Shown piece after piece: positions 35,515 to 44,805 of a DNA stretch of 64,000 bases. This DNA comes from Actinomycetales bacterium Actino_02. GTDB lineage: Bacteria > Actinomycetota > Actinomycetes > Propionibacteriales > Propionibacteriaceae. The notes beneath the pieces are model-generated. The model did no database searches and was not told where the DNA came from. It was given only the letters and a program-made list of their open reading frames with translations. Location: the NCBI GenBank assembly GCA_001603275.1, contig LUYM01000011.1, positions 1 through 64,000 of the forward strand. Reading direction: 5' to 3'. The position numbers and the translations under genes are program-made. Within the stretch, counting starts at the first letter, position 1. Every line of letters begins with the position of its first letter.

Positions 35515-35985
35515 TCATCGCGGCGACGGCGATCGTCGCAGCGCGGACGTGATCCGGTGCAGCCCGGCGTTGTTGCGGGGTAGTTCGGGATAGCCCCCAC
35601 GGGCCAGATCCGCAGAGGATTCGAAGAAGTTCGCCGCAGCCGGATGCCCGGTCCGCAACCACGACCAGGCCGAGGCGAGCCCGTAGCCGACCAGGAACGG
35701 CAGGCCCAGGCAGTAACACCATTGCCAGGCGTGGACGGCCTCATGCGCGGTGGTTCCGGGACGCCGATCTTCCAGCTCGGCCAGGCTCCCGCCGGGCACG
35801 ATGATCACATTGCCCACGGTGAAGGCGCCGGCCTTCGGCACCCTCAGTGCGTACCCTTCGGCCAGCAGCAAGGCGTCTGGTCCGCGGTGGAAGCGGGCTC
35901 GTCCGGCCACGCCGACGAGCACTCCCAGCGGAGTGGACAGGTTCACCACATTCAGGGCGGCGCGGACGGCTGCAGCTGGCGACAC
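35515..35985 (-). CDS. Small membrane-associated protein with HEAVH motif
   Basis: 156 residues. RPGTTAHEAVHAWQWCYCLGLPFLVGYGLASAW contains HEAVHAWQ, an HExxH-like zinc-protease motif, followed at once by a hydrophobic helix; NFFESSADLARGG downstream offers a third acidic ligand. VGNVIIVPGGSLAEL precedes it. An arrangement like this is seen in small peptidase-like proteins of unknown role. I prefer the GTG at 35985 (GGAG 8 nt upstream) to the GTG 6 nt earlier. Confidence 0.62.
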   Translation of the reverse strand: MSPAAAVRAALNVVNLSTPLGVLVGVAGRARFHRGPDALLLAEGYALRVPKAGAFTVGNVIIVPGGSLAELEDRRPGTTAHEAVHAWQWCYCLGLPFLVGYGLASAWSWLRTGHPAAANFFESSADLARGGYPELPRNNAGLHRITSALRRSPSPR

Positions 35986-36058
35986 GGGCACCGCTCCATT
36001 GTGCCGGGCCGATGGTCGCAGGGGCTGTGGAAGTCGGGTTCGACAACCCGTCCGAACG

Positions 36059-36085
36059 TTTGCACTCTCTGGGTGCGAGTGCTAA
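36059..36085 (+). promoter_or_regulatory. CIRCE operator 1 (HrcA site)
   Basis: TTTGCACTC-N9-GAGTGCTAA, one mismatch from the consensus TTAGCACTC-N9-GAGTGCTAA. Confidence 0.9.
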
Positions 36086-36093
36086 ACATGTTG

Positions 36094-36120
36094 TTAGCAC
36101 TCTCGTCGTGAGAGTGCCAT
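36094..36120 (+). promoter_or_regulatory. CIRCE operator 2 (HrcA site)
   Basis: TTAGCACTC-N9-GAGTGCCAT; the left arm is perfect and the right arm matches 7 of 9. It begins 8 nt after operator 1. Confidence 0.85.
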
Positions 36121-36127
36121 TGTCTAG

Positions 36128-37864
<1,737 letters not shown>

Positions 37865-37925
37865 TCCGAACGTAGTTCGGCTGCTGCCGTCAATCGGCAG
37901 GGAGTCATCCCGCTGACACACATAG

Positions 37926-37955
37926 CGAGGGCGGTCCCATCCGGGGCCGCCCTCG
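37926..37955 (+). terminator. Terminator of groEL
   Basis: CGAGGGCGGTCCC and GGGGCCGCCCTCG form a 12-13 bp stem with one mismatch and a four-base loop, followed by TTGTGT; 61 nt past the stop. Confidence 0.75.
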
Positions 37956-37962
37956 TTGTGTC

Positions 37963-37997
37963 CCCGCTGGAAAGGGGACAGTCCCCTTTCTAGCGGG
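37963..37997 (+). repeat. Hairpin-type dispersed repeat (copy 10)
   Basis: CCCGCTGGAAAGGGGAC, one central base, then GTCCCCTTTCTAGCGGG: a 17-bp inverted repeat whose only mismatch can pair as G-U in RNA. It lies 33 nt before the MFS exporter start and 8 nt after the groEL terminator. Confidence 0.85.
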
Positions 37998-38030
37998 AAT
38001 GGAACTGTCCCTCGGATCGTTGGAGACCAG

Positions 38031-39515
38031 GTGAGTAGCGAAAGAGGCACGACTGTCGGGTTCCGCTCCGAACGAGGGGCGGTGCTGCTGGCGCTGATGC
38101 TGTCCACCGGGCTGATCGCCATTGATGCGACCATCCTGGCCACGGCGGTGCCGTCCGTGGTCGCCGAGCTGGGGGAGTTCAACCAGTTCCCGTGGCTGTT
38201 CTCGGTCTACCTGCTGGCCCAGGCTGTCTCGGTGCCGATCTACGCCAAGCTCGCCGACACCATCGGGCGCAAGCCGATCATCCTGGTCGGCGTCGGACTG
38301 TTCCTGCTCGGCTCGATCCTGGCCGGCTTCGCCTGGAGCATGACCGCATTGATCGGCTTCCGGGTGTTGCAGGGGCTGGGCGCCGGGGCAGTTTCGCCGA
38401 TGGCCATGACCATCGTCGGCGACATCTACACCGTTGCTGAGCGCGCCATGGTGCAGGGCTACATCGCCAGCGTCTGGGCGATCTCCTCGGTGGTCGGTCC
38501 GGCGCTGGGCGGCATCTTCTCCCAGTTCCTGTCGTGGCGCTGGATCTTCTTCGTGAACGTCCCGCTGTGCCTGATCGCCGGCTGGGCACTGATTCGCTCC
38601 TACCACGAGAGCATCGAGCGCCGCCGCCACCGGATCGACTTCGCCGGGGCCGGCCTGCTCACCCTCGGTCTGACTGCCGTGATCCTGGCCCTGTTGGAGG
38701 GCGGCAATGCCTGGGCCTGGACGTCCTGGCAAAGCCTGGCCAGCTTCGGCGTCGGCATCCTGGCGCTGGTGCTGTTCCCGCTGGTCGAGCGGCGGGCCAC
38801 CGAGCCGGTGCTGGAATTGTCGATCCTCACCCGTCCGCTGATTCTGACCACCACCCTGATCTCGCTGGGCATCGGTGCGCTGATGATCGGCATCACCAGT
38901 TACGTCCCGACCTACCTGGAGAACGCACTGAACGCCGTCCCGCTGGTTTCGGGAATCGCGGTCGCTGCGCTCACCCTCGGCTGGCCGCTGGCTGCCGCTC
39001 AGTCCGGACGGATGTACCTGCGCTACGGCTACCGGACAACGGTGCTTTCGGGTGGCCTGATCGCCTTGGTGGGTGCCATCGCGCTGGCCATCAGCGGCCC
39101 GTGGCCGTCGCCGTGGACCGTGGCGATCATCGCCTTCGTGATCGGCTTCGGCCTGGGTTGGACCGCGGCACCGTCACTGATCGCGGCCCAGGCCTCGGTG
39201 AACTGGGACGAGCGTGGCGTGGTCACCGGAGTGAACGTCTTCGCCCGCTCGGCCGGTAGTGCCGTCGGCGTGGCCATCTTCGGCGCCATCGCGAACCAGG
39301 TGATCAGTTCCGGCCGGGGCGAGCACGACTTCGCCACCATCGTCTCGGCCTCCACCTGGGTCTTCGTGGCCGTCGCTGTGGCCGCCGCATTGATGGTGCT
39401 GGCCAGTCTGTGGCTGCCCCGCGGTGGGGTGGACGCCCCGGCCTACTCGGTGGCGGCGGCGAGCCCGGACCTGGAGCCGGTCGGCATCGACGAGGCAGAG
39501 CCCGCCAGCGCCTGA
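38031..39515 (+). CDS. MFS multidrug exporter, DHA2 (EmrB/QacA) family
   Basis: 494 residues with 14 predicted membrane helices. LIAIDATILATAVPSVVAELGE is helix 1 with the D1-type motif; KLADTIGRKPIILVGVGLFLLGS is motif A; FRVLQGLGAGAVSPMAMTIVGDI is motif B; ASVWAISSVVGPALGGIFSQFLSWRWIFFVNVP is motif C, the antiporter signature. Substrate is unknown. The GTG at 38031 has TGGAG 6 nt before it; earlier in-frame codons fall in the repeat hairpin. Confidence 0.9.
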   Translation: MSSERGTTVGFRSERGAVLLALMLSTGLIAIDATILATAVPSVVAELGEFNQFPWLFSVYLLAQAVSVPIYAKLADTIGRKPIILVGVGLFLLGSILAGFAWSMTALIGFRVLQGLGAGAVSPMAMTIVGDIYTVAERAMVQGYIASVWAISSVVGPALGGIFSQFLSWRWIFFVNVPLCLIAGWALIRSYHESIERRRHRIDFAGAGLLTLGLTAVILALLEGGNAWAWTSWQSLASFGVGILALVLFPLVERRATEPVLELSILTRPLILTTTLISLGIGALMIGITSYVPTYLENALNAVPLVSGIAVAALTLGWPLAAAQSGRMYLRYGYRTTVLSGGLIALVGAIALAISGPWPSPWTVAIIAFVIGFGLGWTAAPSLIAAQASVNWDERGVVTGVNVFARSAGSAVGVAIFGAIANQVISSGRGEHDFATIVSASTWVFVAVAVAAALMVLASLWLPRGGVDAPAYSVAAASPDLEPVGIDEAEPASA

Positions 39516-39555
39516 GCGTCCGCCCGGGCTCGTCTCGCTGCGAACCAGGATCCTT

Positions 39556-39590
39556 CCGCAGGAAAAGGGGACTGTCCCCTTTTCGTGCGG
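39556..39590. repeat. Hairpin-type dispersed repeat (copy 11)
   Basis: GAAAAGGGGAC (39562-39572) pairs with GTCCCCTTTTC (39574-39584), and CCGCA/TGCGG extends the stem; located 41 nt after the MFS stop, where it may end that transcript. Confidence 0.85.
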
Positions 39591-39681
39591 CAGATCTAGG
39601 TGCGACCGACTCGGGCACCGCGCACCCGGGGCGCGGGCGTGTCGGGGGTCGGACGAACCTGCGTCGCCCCATCATTGAGCC

Positions 39682-40389
39682 ATGAGCGGTCTGCTCGAGG
39701 TGGTTGCGCTGAGCGTCGCCGACGCCGAGAGGGCGGAGGCTGGTGGCGCCGACCGCGTCGCCGTCCTCGGTGAACTCGATGACGGTGGGCTGTCGCCGAC
39801 CCCGAAGCTGGTCGCCGACATCCGGCGGGCCACCAGCATTCAGGTGCGGGTGATGGCGCGGCTGCGGGACGGCTACAGCACCGACGGCGGCGAAGCCGTC
39901 CGATTGCGCGGCCTGATGGCCAGCTACGCCGAAGCCGGCGCGGACGGGATGATTCTCGGCTTCCTCAACGGCTTGGGCGAGGTGGATGTCGCGCTGATCG
40001 AGGAACTGATCAGCGACGGAACCTGGCCCTGGACCTTCCATCGGGCCCTCGATGCCACCTTGGATCTCGATCGTTCCTGGCTGGCGCTGCACAGACTTCC
40101 ACGGCTCGACCAGGTGCTGACGGCCGGCTCGGCGCGCGACGTCGAGAACGGGCTGACCGAGTTGGTCGCGCGGGCTAAGGCCGATTCATGGGCGCGGGGC
40201 GTGATGATGGCCGGCGGTGGGCTGCGGGCCGAACACGTCCCCTGGCTGACCCGGGCCGGAGTGACCGCATTCCAGATCGGTTCGGCGGCTCGGCTGGGTG
40301 GCGACTACGACAACGGCGTGGACGAAGGCCTGGTGCGCTCCTGGCGCAGCCTGATCAGCCAGGAGTCGCGGCACCGCCCGTCCGGCTAG
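39682..40389 (+). CDS. cutC: CutC-family protein
   Basis: 235 residues of TIM-barrel type. LLEVVALSVADAERAEAGGADRVAVLGELDDGGLSPT is the CutC opening, followed by VRVMARLRDG and GADGMILGFLNGLGEVD, WTFHRALDAT, and GVMMAGGGL. The family was named for copper homeostasis in E. coli, but its biochemical role is unresolved. Its stop overlaps the end of the convergent CDF gene by 4 nt. Confidence 0.88.
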   Translation: MSGLLEVVALSVADAERAEAGGADRVAVLGELDDGGLSPTPKLVADIRRATSIQVRVMARLRDGYSTDGGEAVRLRGLMASYAEAGADGMILGFLNGLGEVDVALIEELISDGTWPWTFHRALDATLDLDRSWLALHRLPRLDQVLTAGSARDVENGLTELVARAKADSWARGVMMAGGGLRAEHVPWLTRAGVTAFQIGSAARLGGDYDNGVDEGLVRSWRSLISQESRHRPSG

Positions 40390-41309
40390 CTGCTCGCCGA
40401 CGGCATCGGTTCGATGTGGACGAAGGTGGTCGTCCCCGGCAGTGCGGCTTCGATGGCCGACTCGACCTCATCGGCCAGATCGTGGCTGTGCTGGACGGTC
40501 CAGTCGCCGGGCACCTCCACGGTGGCGTAGACGAAGCGCTGGCGCCCCGACTCGCGAGTGCGCAGCTCGGTGACCTCGGCCTTCGGGTCGGCGCAGGCGT
40601 GGGCCAACACTGCCGAGACGATGGCCAGCTCATCTTCGGGGAGCGCGGCGTCGAGCAGCCCCACCACCGAGCGACGCACCAACTGGTAGCCGGTGAACAA
40701 GATATTGATGCCGACACCGATGGCCACGATCGGGTCCAGCGGCATCCAGCCGGTGAGGGCGACCAGGCCGATCCCGACCAAGACCCCGACCGAGGTCCAG
40801 ACGTCGGTGAGCAGGTGCTTGCCGTCGGCCTCAAGGGTGATTGAGCGGTGGGCTCGACCGGCCCGCAGCAGGGCCAGGCCGACGCCCAGGTTCAGCAGAC
40901 TGGCCAGCACCGAGATGGCCAGGCCGATGCCGAGCTGTTCGAGTGGCTCCGGCTCCAGCAACCGGCCGATGGCCGAGTAGATGATGGCGGCGGCGGCCAC
41001 GAAGATCAGCGAGCCCTCGACTCCGGCCGAGACGTACTCGGCCTTACCGTGGCCGAAGTCGTGATTGTGGTCGGCGGGCTTGGCCGATAGCCGAATGGCC
41101 CAGGCTGCGACGAGCGCGGCGACCAGGTTCACGATCGACTCCGCGGCATCCGACCACAAACCCACCGAGTTGGTCAGGTACGCCGCCAGTGCCTTGATGG
41201 TCACTGTGGCCACGGCGGTCGCGACGGAAATCCAGAGGAATCGCTCGAGCAGCCGTTGGCGGTCTTCGGGATGAGGGTGGCTGGAGACGTCGGCTACCGG
41301 GGAGGACAC
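40386..41309 (-). CDS. Cation diffusion facilitator (divalent metal exporter)
   Basis: 307 residues, six membrane helices plus a cytosolic ferredoxin-like tail. Helix 2 SVGLWSDAAESIVNL and helix 5 HLLTDVWTSVGVLVG supply the paired Asp/His transport sites, and DHNHDFGHGKAEYVSAG is the His-rich loop of the family. VYATVEVPGDWTVQHSHDLADEVE lies in the C-terminal domain. Likely exports zinc, iron or manganese by proton exchange; the metal is not deducible. GTG start without a clear ribosome site, 4 nt after a Nudix gene, so co-transcribed. Confidence 0.9.
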   Translation of the reverse strand: MSSPVADVSSHPHPEDRQRLLERFLWISVATAVATVTIKALAAYLTNSVGLWSDAAESIVNLVAALVAAWAIRLSAKPADHNHDFGHGKAEYVSAGVEGSLIFVAAAAIIYSAIGRLLEPEPLEQLGIGLAISVLASLLNLGVGLALLRAGRAHRSITLEADGKHLLTDVWTSVGVLVGIGLVALTGWMPLDPIVAIGVGINILFTGYQLVRRSVVGLLDAALPEDELAIVSAVLAHACADPKAEVTELRTRESGRQRFVYATVEVPGDWTVQHSHDLADEVESAIEAALPGTTTFVHIEPMPSASS

Positions 41310-41313
41310 CGGG

Positions 41314-41832
41314 TCATTCTACCGGGACGCTGGACTCCTCGATGCGACCCAACTGCAGCGGAACGGGGGCGCCTCGGTGCGCGACCAGCCGCCCGATTCC
41401 GTCCGGCCACACCGGCTCCGGTAGCGAGTTCAGGTCATCCAGGCGGTGCCAGGCCCAGCCGTCCAGTCGCTGCTCCTCGGACGCGGTCAGCCCGGTCGGC
41501 GCCGGCTCGAACGGAGCGTCGACGACCAGAACGAAGAAGCTCTCCTCCTGGGTCAGGATTCGATCGGAGTAGCCATGGACGACCTCGCGCTGCGCCACCG
41601 GCCCGATCAACTTCTCCGGCTCGACCATCAGCCCGGTCTCCTCAGCCAACTCGCGGACGGCAGCCTGACGGTCGCTTTCACCCTGGTCGATCCCTCCGCC
41701 CGGAGTGACCCACCAGCGGCTGCCGCTGACCCCCGGGTCGGTATCGGCCAGCAGGAGTACCGACACCAGGTCGGTGACCACCACTCGAGTGCCGCGTCGT
41801 CGGTGCCGAGGTCGCGGATCAGGGCCGGTCAC
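41314..41832 (-). CDS. Nudix hydrolase
   Basis: 172 residues. GGGIDQGESDRQAAVRELAEE followed by TG forms the Nudix box. VVVTDLVSVLLLADTDPGVSGSRWWVTPGGGI and the following FFVLVVDAPFEP segment resemble broad-specificity NUDIX proteins rather than MutT. GTG at 41832 overlaps the upstream stop (GTGA). Third gene of a four-gene minus-strand run. Substrate unknown. Confidence 0.84.
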   Translation of the reverse strand: MTGPDPRPRHRRRGTRVVVTDLVSVLLLADTDPGVSGSRWWVTPGGGIDQGESDRQAAVRELAEETGLMVEPEKLIGPVAQREVVHGYSDRILTQEESFFVLVVDAPFEPAPTGLTASEEQRLDGWAWHRLDDLNSLPEPVWPDGIGRLVAHRGAPVPLQLGRIEESSVPVE

Positions 41833-42404
41833 GGTGCGCTCAGCTCTCGCTCGGCCACGCTGGCCAGGCTCTCATCCAGCAGCCCGATGGTGGCGGCACC
41901 GGCCGGAAGCGTGAAGCCGACCTGCCCGGTCACCCGGGAGCCGGCGGTCAGTTGATGGTGGGTGAGCGGCTGGGTGAGCCGAGGGCCGTAGCTCGGTCCG
42001 GTCCAGCCGCTGCTGGTCTTGGCCCTCAGCCACAGACCGTCGACTGCCAGGCTGCCCTTGCTGCACTCGATGTCCACGGTGATGATCAGGTAGCGCTTCC
42101 CCGGTGGCGGGGCCGTCTCGCCGTCAGTGGTCCACTTGGCCGCGGTGATGCTCAGCCAGCCGTTGCCGTTGCCGGTCGCGAAAGGTATGCGATCGCCCAG
42201 GTCGCCGCCGCTGAGCTCCTGGGACTGGCCGGTAGCCAGCGATGTGGCCAAAGAAGTGGCCCCGGCTGTTGCAGTGAGCTGTGGAGCCTGCTGCCGGACC
42301 GGAGCAACCCAGCCGGCGATCAGTACTGCGGCCAGCGCGATGACCAGGACGCCGGCCAGCGCGAGCAGCAGGGTGCCACGCCGGGTGAGCCGTGCCGGAC
42401 TCAT
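41829..42404 (-). CDS. Membrane-anchored extracellular protein, DUF4352-like
   Basis: 191 residues. An N-terminal basic stretch and one helix (LLLALAGVLVIALAAVLIAGW) anchor it; the rest is an Ig-like beta domain with RYLIITVDIECSKGSLAVDGLWLRAK and LTAGSRVTGQVGFTLPAGAATIGLL, the pattern of DUF4352-type surface domains. Overlaps the upstream membrane protein by 4 nt. Role unknown. Confidence 0.68.
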   Translation of the reverse strand: MSPARLTRRGTLLLALAGVLVIALAAVLIAGWVAPVRQQAPQLTATAGATSLATSLATGQSQELSGGDLGDRIPFATGNGNGWLSITAAKWTTDGETAPPPGKRYLIITVDIECSKGSLAVDGLWLRAKTSSGWTGPSYGPRLTQPLTHHQLTAGSRVTGQVGFTLPAGAATIGLLDESLASVAERELSAP

Positions 42405-43174
42405 CGGGATCGGAACGGCTTCTCGCCGGCCCGCAGGGCCGAGCCGACGATCAGAAGCAGAGCGACTGCAACGATCCAGCTGGCTACCTGGCAGGTGGTG
42501 GCCAGCGTCGCGAACAGGGCGTCCAGGTCGTTGCCCGCGCCGGCAATGCTGACCATGCCGATCGCCAGCAGTCCGAAACCGGTGAACTGCCAGGTGCGAT
42601 GGACTGCCTCACGCCGGTATCCGATCCGTGAGCTCAGCACGAAGGCGATGACCAAGGTGAACGGAGCCGCCCAGCCGAACAGCATGCCGATCGCCAGACT
42701 GATCGCCACTCCAGGGGTGAGCCCGGTCAGCAGCTCGCGGACGCCTGCGCGGGGCTGCTCCGCCGGGAATGAGCCCGGCGGCGGTGTGAACCACTGCGGA
42801 GTCCCCGGCGCCGGAAACGGGGTGGGGTTCACTCGCACCGCCGGTTGTGGGGTCGGCGGTGCCAGGTAGCCGCTGAGTGGGGCGCCGGCCACGCCGAAGG
42901 GCTCGGTGGGCTGGCGGGCCGCGGTGCTGGCCAACGGCGTCGTCTGCGAGACGAAAGGGAGATTCGGATTGCGTCCGGGTGCTGCGGACGGGGCGAGCGC
43001 AGCCAGCGCGGGCTGCTCCTGTTCAGGAGCGGTGAAGCGGGGCTCGTCGACCGGCATCGACGCCGACGGCGAGGGGGGAACGGGGTCGATCTGCAGCGGC
43101 TCGACATCTGGCATCACGAAAGCTGCCGGACGCACCAGCGGCGCGTACTCGGGTCCGTCCTGCCAGCTGGCCAT
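42401..43174 (-). CDS. Membrane protein with long proline-rich cytoplasmic N-terminus
   Basis: 257 residues. The first 145 are disordered and rich in Pro, Ala and acidic residues; four helices follow (about 150-255), with IGYRREAVHRTWQFTGFG between the pairs. No family recognised. First gene of the run ending at the CDF exporter, with a leaderless promoter. Confidence 0.68.
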   Translation of the reverse strand: MASWQDGPEYAPLVRPAAFVMPDVEPLQIDPVPPSPSASMPVDEPRFTAPEQEQPALAALAPSAAPGRNPNLPFVSQTTPLASTAARQPTEPFGVAGAPLSGYLAPPTPQPAVRVNPTPFPAPGTPQWFTPPPGSFPAEQPRAGVRELLTGLTPGVAISLAIGMLFGWAAPFTLVIAFVLSSRIGYRREAVHRTWQFTGFGLLAIGMVSIAGAGNDLDALFATLATTCQVASWIVAVALLLIVGSALRAGEKPFRSR

Positions 43175-43180
43175 GGCCCA

Positions 43181-43186
43181 ATAGTA
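43181..43186 (-). promoter_or_regulatory. -10 box of the proline-rich membrane protein operon (leaderless)
   Basis: TACTAT on the minus strand, 6 nt before the ATG at 43174. Confidence 0.6.
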
Positions 43187-43322
43187 GGCACAGTGGACCG
43201 CAGCGGGGTCGGGTCGGCAAGGTAGTGCTGCTCCCAGCGGTGTGCTCGCTGGCCGGGTATTGGTTAGGCTGGAGGCTGGTCGGGAAGTCGATCACCAGCA
43301 GGTTGTGGGAGTTGAGGCAAAA

Positions 43323-43709
43323 ATGCCAGTCGGCAAGGTGCGTTACTACGACGCGGAGAAGGGATTCGGGTTCCTCTCCAAGGATGAGGGCGGGGACGAC
43401 GTCTACGTCCGCGCTGCTGCGCTGCCTGACGGCGTGACCAGTCTCAAGCGCGGCCAGAAGGTTGAGTTCGGCGTCGTCGACGGAAAGAAGGGTGAGCAGG
43501 CACTGTCGGTGCGGCTGCTCGATCCGCCGCCGTCGCTGTCGAAGGCTGCCCGCAAGTCCCCGGAGGCGATGGCGATCATCGTCGAGGACCTGATCAAGAT
43601 GCTCGACAACGTCGGCAACGGCTACCGCAGGGGACGCCACCCTGATGCCAAGGTGGCCGGCAAGACCGCGGCGGTTCTGCGCGCGGTGGCCGATGAGCTG
43701 GAGCTGTAG
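43323..43709 (+). CDS. Cold-shock-domain protein with helical extension
   Basis: 128 residues. Residues 1-65 are a cold-shock domain: GKVRYYDAEKGFGFLSKDEGGDDVYV has the RNP1 motif, here KGFGFL, with RNP2 as DVYVR rather than VFVH. A helical C-terminal part of about 60 residues follows, as in the longer actinobacterial Csp group. It probably binds single-stranded RNA. GAGG 6 nt before the ATG at 43323. The DUF3027 gene overlaps its stop by one base. Confidence 0.9.
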   Translation: MPVGKVRYYDAEKGFGFLSKDEGGDDVYVRAAALPDGVTSLKRGQKVEFGVVDGKKGEQALSVRLLDPPPSLSKAARKSPEAMAIIVEDLIKMLDNVGNGYRRGRHPDAKVAGKTAAVLRAVADELEL

Positions 43710-44479
43710 TGGCTGCCACTTTGGAGTTGGACGCGGTCTGTGCCGCGGCTGTCGAGCTGGCTCGGGCCGCGGCGGTCCGTCGCGCCGGAGTGCTCGAGGT
43801 CGGCGAACACCTCGGAGTGGTTGCCGAGGACACGCGGGTTGCCACTCACCGGTTTGCCTGCCTGCATCCGGGCTACCCGGGCTGGCAGTGGGAAGTCACC
43901 GTGGTCCGGGCGGCCCGCGCCAAGGATGCGACCGTCAACGAGGTCACCTTGCTGCCGGGCGAGGGCGCATTGCTCGCGCCCGCGTGGGTGCCGTGGAGTG
44001 ACCGGATCGGTCCCAAAGACCTCACCCCTGGGGTTCTGGCTCCGACACCGGCCGAAGATGTCCGGCTCGAGCCGGGATACACCGGTGGCGAGCATGCCGC
44101 CGACGCGGATCCGGCCGAAGCCAGCCAGGTGCGGGCGTTGGTGGCCGAGTTGGGGCTGGGTCGCGAGCGAGTCTTGTCCGTTGTCGGACGAGACGATGCC
44201 GCCGAACGTTGGCTGGACGGTCCCGGCGGTGCCGACAACCCGATGACCCAGCAGGCGCCGGCCAACTGTGTCACCTGTGGCTTCTTCATCGGCCTGAGCG
44301 GCAGCCTGGGACGCGTCTTCGGGGTGTGCGCGAATGAACTGTCACCGGCCGACGGCTCGGTGGTGAGTGTCGATCACGGGTGTGGCGGCCATTCCGATGT
44401 CGTCGAACCGGCCCGGGGCGTGGATCTGTCAGTCCCGATCTGGGACACGATCCGAGTCGACTCCGAGATCTTCGACTGA
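43709..44479 (+). CDS. DUF3027 protein
   Basis: 256 residues of an actinobacterial family. HPGYPGWQWEVTVVRAARAKDATVNEVTLLPGEGALLAPAWVPWSDR is the diagnostic block. The C-terminal part has a CVTCGFFIGLSGSLGRVFGVCAN metal-type cysteine pattern and VDHGCGGHSD, suggesting a zinc site. Always found next to a cold-shock gene in relatives I know, and co-translated with one here. Function unknown. Confidence 0.85.
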   Translation: MAATLELDAVCAAAVELARAAAVRRAGVLEVGEHLGVVAEDTRVATHRFACLHPGYPGWQWEVTVVRAARAKDATVNEVTLLPGEGALLAPAWVPWSDRIGPKDLTPGVLAPTPAEDVRLEPGYTGGEHAADADPAEASQVRALVAELGLGRERVLSVVGRDDAAERWLDGPGGADNPMTQQAPANCVTCGFFIGLSGSLGRVFGVCANELSPADGSVVSVDHGCGGHSDVVEPARGVDLSVPIWDTIRVDSEIFD

Positions 44480-44761
44480 GTCGTCCGCGTCGCCCGACTC
44501 GGCGCCGGCACGTTTGCGGCGCTGAGAACGGAAGATGCCGAAGCTGAGCCCGAGGATGCCCATCCCGGTCCCGGTGGCGGCAACCCAGAGGTGCCAGAGC
44601 TGATCGGTGGCGGTCAGCTCGGGAATGGCCGTCCACAAGATGCCAGTGGCGACCGCAAAAGCGATCGTCCCGACGCTGACCACGGCGACGCCGTCCGGGT
44701 CCAGCGCGCGCACGGGCGCTTGCACCAACAAAGGCCGGTGGTGGTGGGCGTTTTCGATCAC
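44429..44761 (-). CDS. DUF2530 membrane protein
   Basis: 110 residues. LDPDGVAVVSVGTIAFAVATGILW and LWHLWVAATGTGMGILGLSFGIFRSQRRKR are the two helices typical of DUF2530. The start at 44761 (GTG) is set by TAGGGT 7 nt upstream; two earlier GTGs would overlap it. Its last 51 bp lie over the end of the convergent DUF3027 gene. Function unknown. Confidence 0.8.
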   Translation of the reverse strand: MIENAHHHRPLLVQAPVRALDPDGVAVVSVGTIAFAVATGILWTAIPELTATDQLWHLWVAATGTGMGILGLSFGIFRSQRRKRAGAESGDADDSVEDLGVDSDRVPDRD

Positions 44762-44768
44762 GGACACC

Positions 44769-44774
44769 ACCCTA
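44769..44774 (-). promoter_or_regulatory. -10 box of the DUF2530 gene (leaderless)
   Basis: TAGGGT on the minus strand, 7 nt before the GTG at 44761. Confidence 0.55.
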
Positions 44775-44793
44775 TGGCCTGGCTGAGAGCCCC

Positions 44794-44799
44794 TACCAT
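44794..44799 (+). promoter_or_regulatory. -10 box of the purine permease gene (leaderless)
   Basis: TACCAT, 6 nt before the ATG at 44806. Confidence 0.6.
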
Positions 44800-44805
44800 T
44801 CCGCC

